Assembly (NCBI GenBank): GCA_964195425.1
Contig: CAXMOM010000017.1
Span: forward strand, 112,267 to 176,266
Reading direction: 5' to 3'
DNA from: Glaciecola sp964195425
GTDB taxonomy: Bacteria; Pseudomonadota; Gammaproteobacteria; Enterobacterales; Alteromonadaceae
Length of the DNA stretch: 64,000 bases
Part shown: one piece after another, positions 37,163 through 46,097 of the stretch
Position numbering within the stretch: position 1 is the stretch's first letter
Layout: every line of letters begins with the position of its first letter
Program-made: the position numbers and the translations under genes
The notes under the pieces: model-generated
Databases searched by the model: none
What the model was told of the DNA's origin: nothing
Seen by the model: only the letters and a program-made list of their open reading frames with translations

Positions 37163-37684
37163 TTAAGCACTCTTGTATTCAAGCTTAAGGCCAGCTTGCT
37201 TATATCGCTTATAACGTTCTCGCGCTTGCGCTTTTTCATCTTCATTAACAGGCACAAAATCAATGATGTGCTTAATATTGTTTGTGTTCTCTATGTACTG
37301 CTGCGATAAATTAATTACCACTGCCGTGTTTCTTAGCTTTGTCATACTTAAAAACGCAGAGTGCCAAATAATTTCAACCGGTGTGCCCATATCAGGACCT
37401 TCCCCATACAGGTTATGCGGGATAAACTTATCGGCCGGAAACTGCCAAATAAGGTCATCGAACGATTCAGCTTGCGTTTGACTAGCGCACAAAACAGTGA
37501 CTTTTTTGCGGGTGGCAACATAGTCAATCAATAAATCGGCCGCCATTGCCAACTCGGTCGCAAGCTCTTTTTTATCGGCAATAGTGTCAGCAGTGTTTTC
37601 AACACCGCTGTTGGGGCTTACATCAGCGCCAACATCGGCGCTGATGGTTGCTTGGGTTAATGCATAAAACGTTACTAAAGCCAT
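37163..37684 (-). CDS. holC: DNA polymerase III subunit chi
   Basis: A 173-residue protein with the HolC signature FIPHNLYGEGPDMGTPVEIIW and a C-terminal VDFVPVNEDEKAQARERYKRYKQAG. Chi, with psi, links the clamp loader to single-strand-binding protein. Compared with the ~147-residue E. coli protein there is an acidic, low-complexity insertion at about residues 15-38 (SADVGADVSPNSGVENTAD), probably a surface loop. It lies between pepA and valS, all on the minus strand, the conserved gammaproteobacterial order. Confidence 0.92.
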   Translation of the reverse strand: MALVTFYALTQATISADVGADVSPNSGVENTADTIADKKELATELAMAADLLIDYVATRKKVTVLCASQTQAESFDDLIWQFPADKFIPHNLYGEGPDMGTPVEIIWHSAFLSMTKLRNTAVVINLSQQYIENTNNIKHIIDFVPVNEDEKAQARERYKRYKQAGLKLEYKSA

Positions 37685-37738
37685 TTAAGATTCATTCGCT
37701 TATGTTGTGTTAATTACTGTTGAATACAAAGAATCGCT

Positions 37739-39244
37739 TTATTCGTCAGTAGCAATGTTTGCCTTATTCATCAAAAATTGCGAAAGCATAGGAACAGGTC
37801 GGCCCGTTGCACCTTTGTTTGCGCCACCCACCCATGCAGTGCCAGCAATATCTAAATGCGCCCATGTATATTTGCGCGTAAATCGAGATAAGAAACAAGC
37901 CGCGGTAATAGTGCCTGCGGGTCTACCACCTAAATTCGTCATGTCAGCAAACGGACTTTCAATTTGGTCTTGATATTCGTCCCACAAAGGCAAGCGCCAT
38001 GCTTTGTCACTGCTTTGCTCAGAAGCATTTAAAATTTCATGAGCTAGTGGATTGTGCTGTGTTAACACCGCCGTGGCATGTTTCCCAAGCGCAACAACAC
38101 ATGCACCGGTTAACGTTGCTATATCGATAACTAACTCCGGATCGTAGCGTTCGACATAAGTTAGCGCATCGCACAATACAAGTCGCCCTTCAGCATCAGT
38201 ATTTAAGACTTCGACGGTTTGCCCTGACATAGTGGTAAGTATATCGCCTGGTCGATACGCATTTGCATCAGGCATGTTTTCACAACCGGCAATAACACCA
38301 ATGATATTTATGGGTAAGTTAAGCTCAGCAACGGTATGCATAACACCTAATACCGATGACGCCCCGCACATGTCATATTTCATTTCATCCATAGCTTCGG
38401 CACCCTTGATTGAAATGCCGCCGCTGTCAAAAGTTAAACCTTTGCCCACTAAAACGTATGGTTTATCGCCTGCAGCACCACCTTTATGATGAATAACTGA
38501 CATTATAGATTCGTTGACCGAGCCTCGCCCTACTGCCAAGTAAGTATGCATACCGAGTTTATCCATAGCGGCTTCGTCAATTGTTTCAAGTGACAAACTA
38601 TCGAAATTGCTAACTAGCTCAACTGATTGTTCGTTTAAATATTTAGGATTACAAATGTTCGGTGGCATGTTGCTAACATCTTTAGCAATTTTAACGCCTT
38701 TACTTACTGCAGCAGCATGCTCAATTGCACGCTCACCCAAATGAAGGTCTTTACGGGTAGGCACGTTAAACACCATTTTACGCAATGGACGACGAGGCTC
38801 ACCTTTTTTGGTTTTTAATTGCAAAAAGCTATATACCGACTCATTAGCCGCTTCAACAGCTTGGCGCACTTTCCAATAAATATCGCGCCCTTTCACATGC
38901 AATTCGGTCAAAAAACTAACGGCTTCCATTGAACCAGTTTCGTTAAGTGTTTTGATTGTTTTGGCAACTATCTGCTTGTATTGGCGCTCATTGAGTTCGC
39001 GCTCTTTACCGCAGCCAACCAAAAGCACACGTTCACTTAATATGTTTGGCACATGATGAAGAAGCAGCATTTGACCCGCCTTGCCTTCTAAATCTCCGCG
39101 GCGAATTAGGTTGCTAATATAACCTTCGCTTATTTGGTCGAGTTGCTCAGCTACAGTAGTTAGTCGTCTAGGTTCAAATACACCCACTACAATACATGCG
39201 CTTCTCTGTTTTTCTGGGCTACCGCTTTTTACGCCAAATTCCAT
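37739..39244 (-). CDS. pepA: Leucyl aminopeptidase (cytosol aminopeptidase)
   Basis: A 501-residue M17 metallopeptidase. The catalytic domain shows VGKGLTFDSGGISIKG (metal ligands Lys and Asp) and the family signature NTDAEGRLVL. The N-terminal domain is the usual macro-like fold. PepA hexamers remove N-terminal residues from peptides; in E. coli it also binds DNA at cer sites and carAB. It is first in the pepA-holC-valS cluster and divergent from lptFG across about 270 bp, the arrangement seen in E. coli. Confidence 0.96.
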   Translation of the reverse strand: MEFGVKSGSPEKQRSACIVVGVFEPRRLTTVAEQLDQISEGYISNLIRRGDLEGKAGQMLLLHHVPNILSERVLLVGCGKERELNERQYKQIVAKTIKTLNETGSMEAVSFLTELHVKGRDIYWKVRQAVEAANESVYSFLQLKTKKGEPRRPLRKMVFNVPTRKDLHLGERAIEHAAAVSKGVKIAKDVSNMPPNICNPKYLNEQSVELVSNFDSLSLETIDEAAMDKLGMHTYLAVGRGSVNESIMSVIHHKGGAAGDKPYVLVGKGLTFDSGGISIKGAEAMDEMKYDMCGASSVLGVMHTVAELNLPINIIGVIAGCENMPDANAYRPGDILTTMSGQTVEVLNTDAEGRLVLCDALTYVERYDPELVIDIATLTGACVVALGKHATAVLTQHNPLAHEILNASEQSSDKAWRLPLWDEYQDQIESPFADMTNLGGRPAGTITAACFLSRFTRKYTWAHLDIAGTAWVGGANKGATGRPVPMLSQFLMNKANIATDE

Positions 39245-39515
39245 GTTGTCCCCTTGGGATTATTATTGTTGTGCCAATAAGGCTTTAATGCTGCTTGTTG
39301 TTGCCAGCATAATTGCCGTAAATCTATCAAAAACAGATAAATGGCGGTGTAAGACAAGAAACACTAATTTTTTGTTATTGCTAAAAAGGTTTGTGTTAAA
39401 CTAGCAAAAAAGATTCTGTGTCTTATACGAAACTATTATAAATACAAAGTTTACTTAAATAACACCAGATTATCATCAAAAACCGCTATTTTAGTGAAAA
39501 AGACTTTTACCATAC

Positions 39516-40625
39516 ATGTTAATTTTTCGATATTTACTGCGCGAAACCTTCAAATCACAATTAGCTGTGTTTTTCATACTAATGTCGATTTTTATTACCT
39601 TGCGATTTGTGCGCATATTAGGAGACGCAACCGACGGCAATGTGCCGGCCGATTTAGTCCTCGGATTTATTACACTTTACAGCCCAGTGCTTGCATCTTT
39701 AGTACTACCACTTAGCCTATTTTTAGGCGTTATGCTAGCCCATGGTCGCCTTTACGTTGACAGCGAAATGACAGTGTTACGCGCTTGTGGCGTAAGTGAA
39801 TGGTACATTGTAAGAGTAACCTTATTCGTGGCCTTCTTAGTGGCTATAGCAACGGGCGTAGTTACTTTGTATTTAGCGCCACTGGCATTGGAGAAAGAAT
39901 ATCAATTACAAGAAGAAGCCGCAGCCAAATCAGGTCTAGCTGCAATTATTCCTGGTAGATTCCAACAAACGGGCGAAGACAACTCTGTAATTTTTGTGCA
40001 TGACATAGACACTGAAAACCAAAGTTTACGCAAAGTTTTTTTAGCACAGCCCAGCCTTAACAATGACGACATACATCTAATTTATTCACAAAGCGGTCGT
40101 ATTCAACAAAGTCTTGCAGGTGGCCAACAGTTGGTGTTAGAAAAAGGCATGCAATATGAAGGAACGACTATTGCAACCGATTATCAGATTGTACAATTTG
40201 ATGAATACGCGGTTACGATTGAACAACCCGATGCGCAAGAGGAAAGGCGCAAAATGGTGGCTATTCCAAGCTTAGAACTTTGGAAAATAGAAACAATTGA
40301 AGCAAAAGCCGAATTTCAGTGGCGTCTTGCGATACCGCTGTCTTTGCCTTTTCTAGTGCTAATAGCAGTACCTTTGAGCGCAGTAGATCCTCGCCAAGGT
40401 CGCTTTGGTAAAATGCTCCCAGCGCTTTTATTGTATTTAGGGTATTTTTTACTACTACTGGCCAGTAGACGAGTTATGGAAGATGGCAAGCTGCCGAGTT
40501 TTATTGGGCTATGGTGGGTTCACTTAGTCATGCTATTGGTAGGCACAGGCCTAATTGCCAGAGAGCGCAAAACAGGTGCTTTTATTCGCCAGCTATTCTT
40601 GGGCAAAAAGGAGGCAGATACCTAG
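39516..40625 (+). CDS. lptF: Lipopolysaccharide export permease LptF
   Basis: A 369-residue LptF/LptG family permease with three N-terminal membrane helices (about 12-34, 55-77, 98-120), a periplasmic jellyroll domain (about 130-265) and three C-terminal helices. The family start MLIFRYLLRETFKSQLAVFF and the helix-5 region VPLSAVDPRQGRFGKMLPALLLY are typical. With LptG and LptB it extracts LPS from the inner membrane. lptG follows one base after the stop. The start has no strong Shine-Dalgarno, but the family N-terminus fixes it. Confidence 0.95.
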   Translation: MLIFRYLLRETFKSQLAVFFILMSIFITLRFVRILGDATDGNVPADLVLGFITLYSPVLASLVLPLSLFLGVMLAHGRLYVDSEMTVLRACGVSEWYIVRVTLFVAFLVAIATGVVTLYLAPLALEKEYQLQEEAAAKSGLAAIIPGRFQQTGEDNSVIFVHDIDTENQSLRKVFLAQPSLNNDDIHLIYSQSGRIQQSLAGGQQLVLEKGMQYEGTTIATDYQIVQFDEYAVTIEQPDAQEERRKMVAIPSLELWKIETIEAKAEFQWRLAIPLSLPFLVLIAVPLSAVDPRQGRFGKMLPALLLYLGYFLLLLASRRVMEDGKLPSFIGLWWVHLVMLLVGTGLIARERKTGAFIRQLFLGKKEADT

Positions 40626-40626
40626 C

Positions 40627-41688
40627 ATGTTTAAAATAATCGATTTATATATTGCGCGCACACTATTTAGCTCTATTGCCGTTACACTATCTGTTCTTAT
40701 TGGCTTAAGTGCATTGATCAAGTTTGTTGAGCAACTGCGTCGCGTTGGCGAAGGCGACTATAACATGACTATTGCAGGACTATACGTACTGCTGAGTTTA
40801 CCGCGAGAAGTTGAATTATTTTTACCCATGGCGACATTACTTGGCGCTCTTATAGGCATGGGCTTATTAGCGCAAAGTAGCGAACTGATAGTCATGCAAG
40901 CGGCTGGTTTGTCGCGCACAAAAATCACCGTTAGTGCAATGAAATCGATAGTTGTGATTATTATTGCGGTTATGGCACTTAGCGAATTTGTGACGCCAGT
41001 AAGTGAATCAAAAGCTAAACAAATTAGAACGCAAGCCCTGACCGGGGGAAGTTTACTGTCATCAGATTCCTTAACATGGGCAAAAGATGGTAACGACTTT
41101 GTGAGTATTGGCAAAGTGCTAAACCAAAATACCATGCAAGAAGTGAATATTTATCAATTCGATGACGAATTGCGATTAGTCCAAGTTATAAGTGCTCAAA
41201 AGGCTATTTACACGAAAGACAACTGGTTGTTAACCGACGTTAAACAAGTCGTATTTACGCCTCAGCGTATTCAAAACAGTCAAATGGAAAGTTATCTATG
41301 GGAAAGTACCATTACCCCAGACAAATTAGGCATAGTAGCTGTTAAACCAGAAGCCTTATCCATTGTTGGATTAACCGAATATATAGATTACTTGCGAAAC
41401 AATGGCCAAGACTCAGCTCGTTATGAATTGGCTTTATGGCGTAAAATGCTACAGCCGGTATCGGTCGCAGTTATGCTGTTAATGGCAATGTCATTTATAT
41501 TTGGCCCTTTGAGATCGGTCACTATGGGCGCACGCACAGGGATGGGAATTTTGGCGGGGTTTGGCTTTTTCGTGAGCAATGAAATGTTTGGCCAAGTAGC
41601 CTTAGTTTTTCAATTACCTCCGGTGATAGGTGCCTTGCTTCCAAGCTTGTTATTTACCGGAGTAGCCATATTTTTACTGCGGCGATAA
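40627..41688 (+). CDS. lptG: Lipopolysaccharide export permease LptG
   Basis: A 353-residue partner of LptF with the same fold: MFKIIDLYIARTLFSSIAVT at the N-terminus, six membrane helices and a periplasmic domain. The conserved segment LPREVELFLPMATLLGALIGMGLLA and the C-terminal RSVTMGARTGMGILAGFGFF are characteristic. The ATG at 40627 gives the family N-terminus and follows the lptF stop directly, with GGAGG upstream inside lptF; the frame is open further upstream inside lptF. Translational coupling with lptF is likely. Confidence 0.95.
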   Translation: MFKIIDLYIARTLFSSIAVTLSVLIGLSALIKFVEQLRRVGEGDYNMTIAGLYVLLSLPREVELFLPMATLLGALIGMGLLAQSSELIVMQAAGLSRTKITVSAMKSIVVIIIAVMALSEFVTPVSESKAKQIRTQALTGGSLLSSDSLTWAKDGNDFVSIGKVLNQNTMQEVNIYQFDDELRLVQVISAQKAIYTKDNWLLTDVKQVVFTPQRIQNSQMESYLWESTITPDKLGIVAVKPEALSIVGLTEYIDYLRNNGQDSARYELALWRKMLQPVSVAVMLLMAMSFIFGPLRSVTMGARTGMGILAGFGFFVSNEMFGQVALVFQLPPVIGALLPSLLFTGVAIFLLRR

Positions 41689-41719
41689 GCATCGCTATAT
41701 CCACCAACAAGTAAATCAC

Positions 41720-42217
41720 TTACCAGTTTTTATGATCATTCTGATCAATTGTTAGCACTAGTATTTGCGTACCTGCTATCCTGTCTTGCAACGACTGCTT
41801 CGATTTTATATCAACAAGCACTAGCAACGTACCCAAGCCACCTAAGGAACTAATAAGCCTAAGTAGTAAACGGCCATAGCCAATAGTTGTTTCTTCATGC
41901 AGGCTATAAATCCGTAGCCGCCATGCCCGCATACCCAGTGTTTGACCACCGTTTTTCCAAAACCATAAAAAGAAACCAACAACCCAAACAACTACCCACA
42001 CCTGAATTATCAATGAGTAATAAAATGAGGATTGAATGAGCACACTTACATGTTCATAACCTTGCTTAGAAAGTATTCCGTTTTCGAGTAATACTGTTAA
42101 AAATGCGATTATAACAAGGGCAGCTAACATACCCACAGCAACGGCGATTAAGGTGTCGTACAACATTGCTGCAAGGCGTCTAAAAAATCCAGCTCTTTGT
42201 AAATCTGTATTAGTCAT
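41720..42217 (-). CDS. RDD family membrane protein
   Basis: A 165-residue protein whose first helix is preceded by RAGFFRRLAAMLYDTLIAVA, the RDD-family pattern (Arg then Asp in the first helices). Three or four membrane helices follow, and a second conserved part reads QTLGMRAWRLRIYS. Some RDD proteins act as Na+/H+ antiporters or in membrane homeostasis; the function here is unknown. It converges with lptG, leaving about 30 bp between the stop codons. Confidence 0.82.
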   Translation of the reverse strand: MTNTDLQRAGFFRRLAAMLYDTLIAVAVGMLAALVIIAFLTVLLENGILSKQGYEHVSVLIQSSFYYSLIIQVWVVVWVVGFFLWFWKNGGQTLGMRAWRLRIYSLHEETTIGYGRLLLRLISSLGGLGTLLVLVDIKSKQSLQDRIAGTQILVLTIDQNDHKNW

Positions 42218-42333
42218 AGGGGCAAAAGAAAAATATTATTCAATTAATATCAATATATTATCATCGTTCGACTTACATAGGACGAAATTATTACTAAGCG
42301 ACGTATTTATATACACAATCGTGTAAATAAGAC

Positions 42334-42361
42334 TTGATACCATAAACAATATGGCTATAAT
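42334..42361 (+). promoter_or_regulatory. Sigma-70 promoter of tRNA-Leu
   Basis: TTGATA (42334-42339), a 16-bp spacer and a perfect TATAAT (42356-42361) lie 48 bp upstream of the tRNA. The bases after the -10 box are TCACGACC. Confidence 0.7.
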
Positions 42362-42409
42362 TCACGACCTCTTCGAAAGAGGAGTACCAATATAAGCAAA
42401 ACTTTCAAT

Positions 42410-42496
42410 GCCGGAGTGGTGAAATTGGTAGACACACGGGATTCAAAATCCCGCGCCCTTAAAAGCGTGCCGGTTCAAGTCCGGCCTTCGGTACCA
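42410..42496 (+). tRNA. tRNA-Leu (anticodon CAA)
   Basis: An 87-nt class II tRNA with CCA encoded. The acceptor arm GCCGGAG pairs with CTTCGGT (two G-U pairs). The anticodon arm is CGGGA-TTCAAAA-TCCCG, giving anticodon CAA (codon UUG). A long variable arm lies between the anticodon and T arms. The T arm is GCCGGTTCAAGTCCGGC. All arms fold without mismatch beyond wobble pairs. Confidence 0.97.
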
Positions 42497-42524
42497 ATTA
42501 TGCTGTGTTACAGCAGCTTACGAG

Positions 42525-42555
42525 AAAGTCGCACTTTATAAAGTGCGACTTTTTT
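42525..42555 (+). terminator. Rho-independent terminator after tRNA-Leu
   Basis: A perfect 28-nt palindrome of AAAGTCGCACTTTA and its complement (42525-42552), followed by T residues to about 42555. It sits 28 bp after the tRNA and would end its transcript. Confidence 0.88.
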
Positions 42556-42847
42556 GTTTCTATGTTAAATCGCATTAAACTACTGCCATTATAAACTTAC
42601 TTATCTTAGCCATCTTAACTCTCCCCATTAGCAACTTCTCCAAAATTGAGTGCTTGGGGCTGAAATTTGGATATCACCACTCATGACTTACCTAAACTAG
42701 ATCTTTATTATTATGTTGAAGGTATGGGCTTTAATTTCATGCCTGCACCGGTTCAGCTACCGAATATTTTTATCCACTAAATTTATTCATACGTTACCGA
42801 TCATGTCGCTCATTTACCTGGGCATCTTATTGGACAAGGAGATTTTT
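42556..42847. other. Region between the tRNA terminator and the small ORF
   Basis: No recognisable gene. The frame from about 42670 to 42780 on + reads like protein (HDLPKLDLYYYVEGMGFNFM) and may be the tail of a lost gene, but it has no start of its own. The small downstream gene's frame is open back to a TTG at 42713; the strong Shine-Dalgarno argues for the 42848 start. Confidence 0.35.
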
Positions 42848-43072
42848 ATGGATATATTTGTAAAAGGTGTTGGAGGCGACCCGCATGTGAAAGAAATTAA
42901 GATCGCTTACGAAAAAATCAAACAAACCTATGCTCGACCATCAAAGGGCTCAAAGCTTCTGAAAACAGGCTTCAGTGCCCGTGGCATAGATGAGTTGATG
43001 AACGGAGAAGCACTTAGCAACCAAGTAGACAGGCAGTTGTCTGCGATCATTATCGGAAATGCACTAAAATAA
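42848..43072 (+). CDS. Small protein of unknown function
   Basis: A 74-residue hydrophilic protein (MDIFVKGVGGDPHVKEIKIAY...). It is mostly predicted helical, rich in Lys, with a Gly-Asp motif near the N-terminus and no membrane helix or cysteines. I do not recognise it. The start is fixed by a strong AAGGAG Shine-Dalgarno at 42835-42840, 7 bases before the ATG. It stands alone downstream of the tRNA-Leu gene, in a region where accessory DNA often inserts. Confidence 0.5.
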   Translation: MDIFVKGVGGDPHVKEIKIAYEKIKQTYARPSKGSKLLKTGFSARGIDELMNGEALSNQVDRQLSAIIIGNALK

Positions 43073-43709
43073 CGCGGAGTATAAAAAACATATAGGTACT
43101 GTCCCCTTGTGACTACTTACAACAAATTATCCACAATCACGTTACCGTCTACTAATCGAATACACCGCCCATTGAGAGATAATAAGAGTATGAAGGTACT
43201 AAAATGTACGCGGGTTATTGCGACCTATCTCAACTTATTAGTCATGCTTATGCCAAAAAAATGAGTAAACGACCCAATGCTTGGCAAAGACGCCACATCT
43301 TGCACTTTATACACAAGCAAGCAGTAAGCATTCATCTGGACTAATCTGTTTTGACGTAAATGGTATTAAGGCTGAGTCTTTGATAAAGCTATGCACGGCA
43401 AAGCTATTATTATGAGTAATACCCCGTATCGAAACAGTTATGCTAAGTTTGCACCCTCGTTGCCTAATAATGAACAGGAATACGTTTGATTCTCCCTATA
43501 CACTGCTGAATTTGATGATTGCTCTCGAGTGTATTATTACGCTAAATATAAATTGTTACAAATATCGCACCATAACGGTGCCTAATTGCATTGGCAAACT
43601 GGTCCATTCCCCGTAAACTTTAGTTCGGTAATTTCCTGTCAGTATACTGAGGATTCATTGTGAGCGAAAAATTTAGTGTGAAAGTGATATCTGTAGTGAA
43701 AGGGTAAAA
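43073..43709. other. Gap before the DUF5916 gene
   Basis: About 640 bp with no convincing gene. A 46-codon plus-strand frame (43204-43344) has only a weak Shine-Dalgarno (GAAGGT). A few shorter frames exist and none resembles a family I know. The bases just before 43710 (GAAAGGGTAAAA) form the leader of the next gene. Confidence 0.4.
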
Positions 43710-46064
43710 ATGTCCAAGCAATATACTAAGATTGCGTTACTGAGCCTGTTGACGGTTCTACTCTTGGGCAGTATAAATACCAAATTAGCAGCTCAAGTCC
43801 TCAGTAACCCACCACAATTACTCGCGCCTGAATATTCTAAAATACTTATTCCATTTCAAAATAAACAAGCTAACATTGATGGTGAACTAAGCGAAGCTGC
43901 ATGGCAGACTGCTGGTAAAGCTAAGCTAAATTATGTAGTAAAACCCTTCGAAAACACTACTCCACCAGTCAGCACTGAGGTTTTCTTCTACGAAGACGGT
44001 GATACATTTTATATCGCCTTTATTGCCCAAGATCCGAAGCCAAATGATATTCGGGTTTTCTTACGAGACCGAGACAGCACCTGGGGCCAAGATATGGTGG
44101 GTGTTAAAATAGACACCTATGGTGATGGACGCTTAGCCTATCAGTATTTTGTGAATCCATTGGGTGTGCAAACTGACAGCATCGAAAATGAAATGACCGG
44201 TAATGAAAGTGATAGCTGGAATGGTATTTGGCAGTCAGAGGGGCGATTCACCGAAACCGGCTATGTGGTCGAAATGGCTATTCCATTGCGTTTAATGAAT
44301 TTTGAAGAAACCCAAGGCCAAAAACGTTGGGGCATCGAATTTGTTAGGTTCTACCCTAGGTCAGATAGTTATCGGATATCACATTTACCAACAGATAGAG
44401 ACAACGCTTGCGATCTTTGTCAAATGGGAGAAGCCATTGGTTTTGATAATGCTACGCAAGGTGAAAATCTTGCCATTGTTCCCACTGCCGTTTTCGGTGC
44501 CGGCAGAACGCGCGACCCCGAACAAACAAATAATTGGGATTACCAGAATAGTCAAGAAATAGGCCTTGATCTAAATTGGTCAATTACGCCTGAAATTAGT
44601 TTTCAGGGAACGCTTAATCCTGACTTTTCGCAAGTAGAGGCTGATGTTGCCCAGTTGAGTATAAATAACACTTTCGCTTTGTTTTTTGACGAGCAACGCC
44701 CTTTCTTTGTAGAAAATGCGGACTATTTTTCGTCTTTTCAGAACCTTATTTACACTCGAAACATAAACTCGCCGGATTATGGCTTAAAAATAACCGGTCG
44801 CAAAGACAAGCATTCCTTAGGCGTGTTTGTCGCAAACGACAAACAAACTGCCTTTCTGGTGCCAGGTAACCTAGGTTCTAATGTGGCTTCTTTTGATGAG
44901 AAATCATTAAACTTGGGCGCACGATATCGATTTGATTTATCTAATGATTTGTCATTAGGAACGGTCGTTACCTTGCGAGAGTCGAACACTTATCATAACT
45001 ACCTTACATCGTTTGATGCCAAGTATCGCTTAACGGAACAAGACACTATTCGGATGCAAGTGATTGCAACTGATACTGAATATCCACAAGAGTTATTTAG
45101 AGACTTTTGCGATGAAGCGTGCCTAAATCCGTCCGATTTTAGCGAAGCAAGTTTGCGCACTAATAAGCAAGGTAGCTTCACAGGCTTGTCTTACATACTC
45201 GACTATCGCCGCGACACGAGTGATTATTATATTCGCGCTCGCCATCAATATGCTGACGAGGGTTATCGCGCAGACTTAGGCTTCCAATCACAAGTTGATC
45301 GCACGGTGTCAGTATTTGGTGGCGGTTATAATTGGTGGAACGAAAACGCTTGGTGGAATCGCATTAATATAGCAGGCGATTGGGATATTACTCATAATAC
45401 TAATGGAGAGCTAATTGAAAAAGAGCTGGAAGGTGAAATTAGTATTTCAGCTGACTACCAAACCTTTCTTGAAGTTGGCGCTAGAAAGCGCAGTAGGGTA
45501 GGCATAAGGGAAAACACAAATAGTTTGGCTATTGATGGCAACACAAGCTTGTTTGAAGAAAACTCGATCAAGTTTTATGCTGAAACCAGACCAAACCAAT
45601 ACTTTTTCATCGCTAACTTTATCCGCAAAGGAGACGCCGTCGATTTTGTTAACAACCGTTTGGGCAAGCAAGTTTTCATTGAACCTCGTTTCGAATTGAA
45701 TATAGGCACGCATTTAAAAATAAGCGGGCAGCACACTTATAGTGAGCTAGATTCAGATGATCGGCCTTTGTTTATTGCTAATCTAAGCGATTTACGTATG
45801 ACCTACCAATTCGACCAACGTCAATTTTTTAGAATCACAATGGCATACTCACAGATTAGTCGAAACCAAGACAATTATGATTTCGATGTTGACGTCGAGT
45901 CACAAGACCTTGGTTTTCAACTACTATATTCTTACAAACTCAACCCGCTTTCAAAGTTCTTCATCGGCTATGCTGACAGCGCATATAGTAGCGATGACTT
46001 GAACAAGCTCAAAACTAACAATCAATCGATATTCATGAAATTTAGCTATGCTTGGTTACTTTGA
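43710..46064 (+). CDS. DUF5916 outer-membrane protein with CBM9-like N-terminal domain
   Basis: A 784-residue protein with a signal peptide (about residues 1-29). A CBM9/DOMON-like domain follows at about 45-235 (IDGELSEAAWQTAGKA, then the DGDTFYIAFIAQDP type). The rest is a DUF5916 region with NPDFSQVEADVAQL, the diagnostic FFDEQRPFFVENADYF, and many alternating amphipathic strands that look like an outer-membrane beta-barrel ending in an aromatic residue pattern. The function is unknown; such proteins are common in marine bacteria near polymer-degradation or peptide-use genes. It converges with hutH. Confidence 0.8.
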   Translation: MSKQYTKIALLSLLTVLLLGSINTKLAAQVLSNPPQLLAPEYSKILIPFQNKQANIDGELSEAAWQTAGKAKLNYVVKPFENTTPPVSTEVFFYEDGDTFYIAFIAQDPKPNDIRVFLRDRDSTWGQDMVGVKIDTYGDGRLAYQYFVNPLGVQTDSIENEMTGNESDSWNGIWQSEGRFTETGYVVEMAIPLRLMNFEETQGQKRWGIEFVRFYPRSDSYRISHLPTDRDNACDLCQMGEAIGFDNATQGENLAIVPTAVFGAGRTRDPEQTNNWDYQNSQEIGLDLNWSITPEISFQGTLNPDFSQVEADVAQLSINNTFALFFDEQRPFFVENADYFSSFQNLIYTRNINSPDYGLKITGRKDKHSLGVFVANDKQTAFLVPGNLGSNVASFDEKSLNLGARYRFDLSNDLSLGTVVTLRESNTYHNYLTSFDAKYRLTEQDTIRMQVIATDTEYPQELFRDFCDEACLNPSDFSEASLRTNKQGSFTGLSYILDYRRDTSDYYIRARHQYADEGYRADLGFQSQVDRTVSVFGGGYNWWNENAWWNRINIAGDWDITHNTNGELIEKELEGEISISADYQTFLEVGARKRSRVGIRENTNSLAIDGNTSLFEENSIKFYAETRPNQYFFIANFIRKGDAVDFVNNRLGKQVFIEPRFELNIGTHLKISGQHTYSELDSDDRPLFIANLSDLRMTYQFDQRQFFRITMAYSQISRNQDNYDFDVDVESQDLGFQLLYSYKLNPLSKFFIGYADSAYSSDDLNKLKTNNQSIFMKFSYAWLL

Positions 46065-46097
46065 TGATTTTATTTTTCTGCCCAAAAAACATCGTGA

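Noticed and set aside
42410..42496. tRNA-Leu as an integration site with a duplicated 3' end
   Set aside because: I found no second copy of the tRNA 3' end within the window, so no attachment-site pair can be claimed.
43204..43344. 46-codon plus-strand frame
   Set aside because: The Shine-Dalgarno is weak and no family is recognised; not enough to call a gene.
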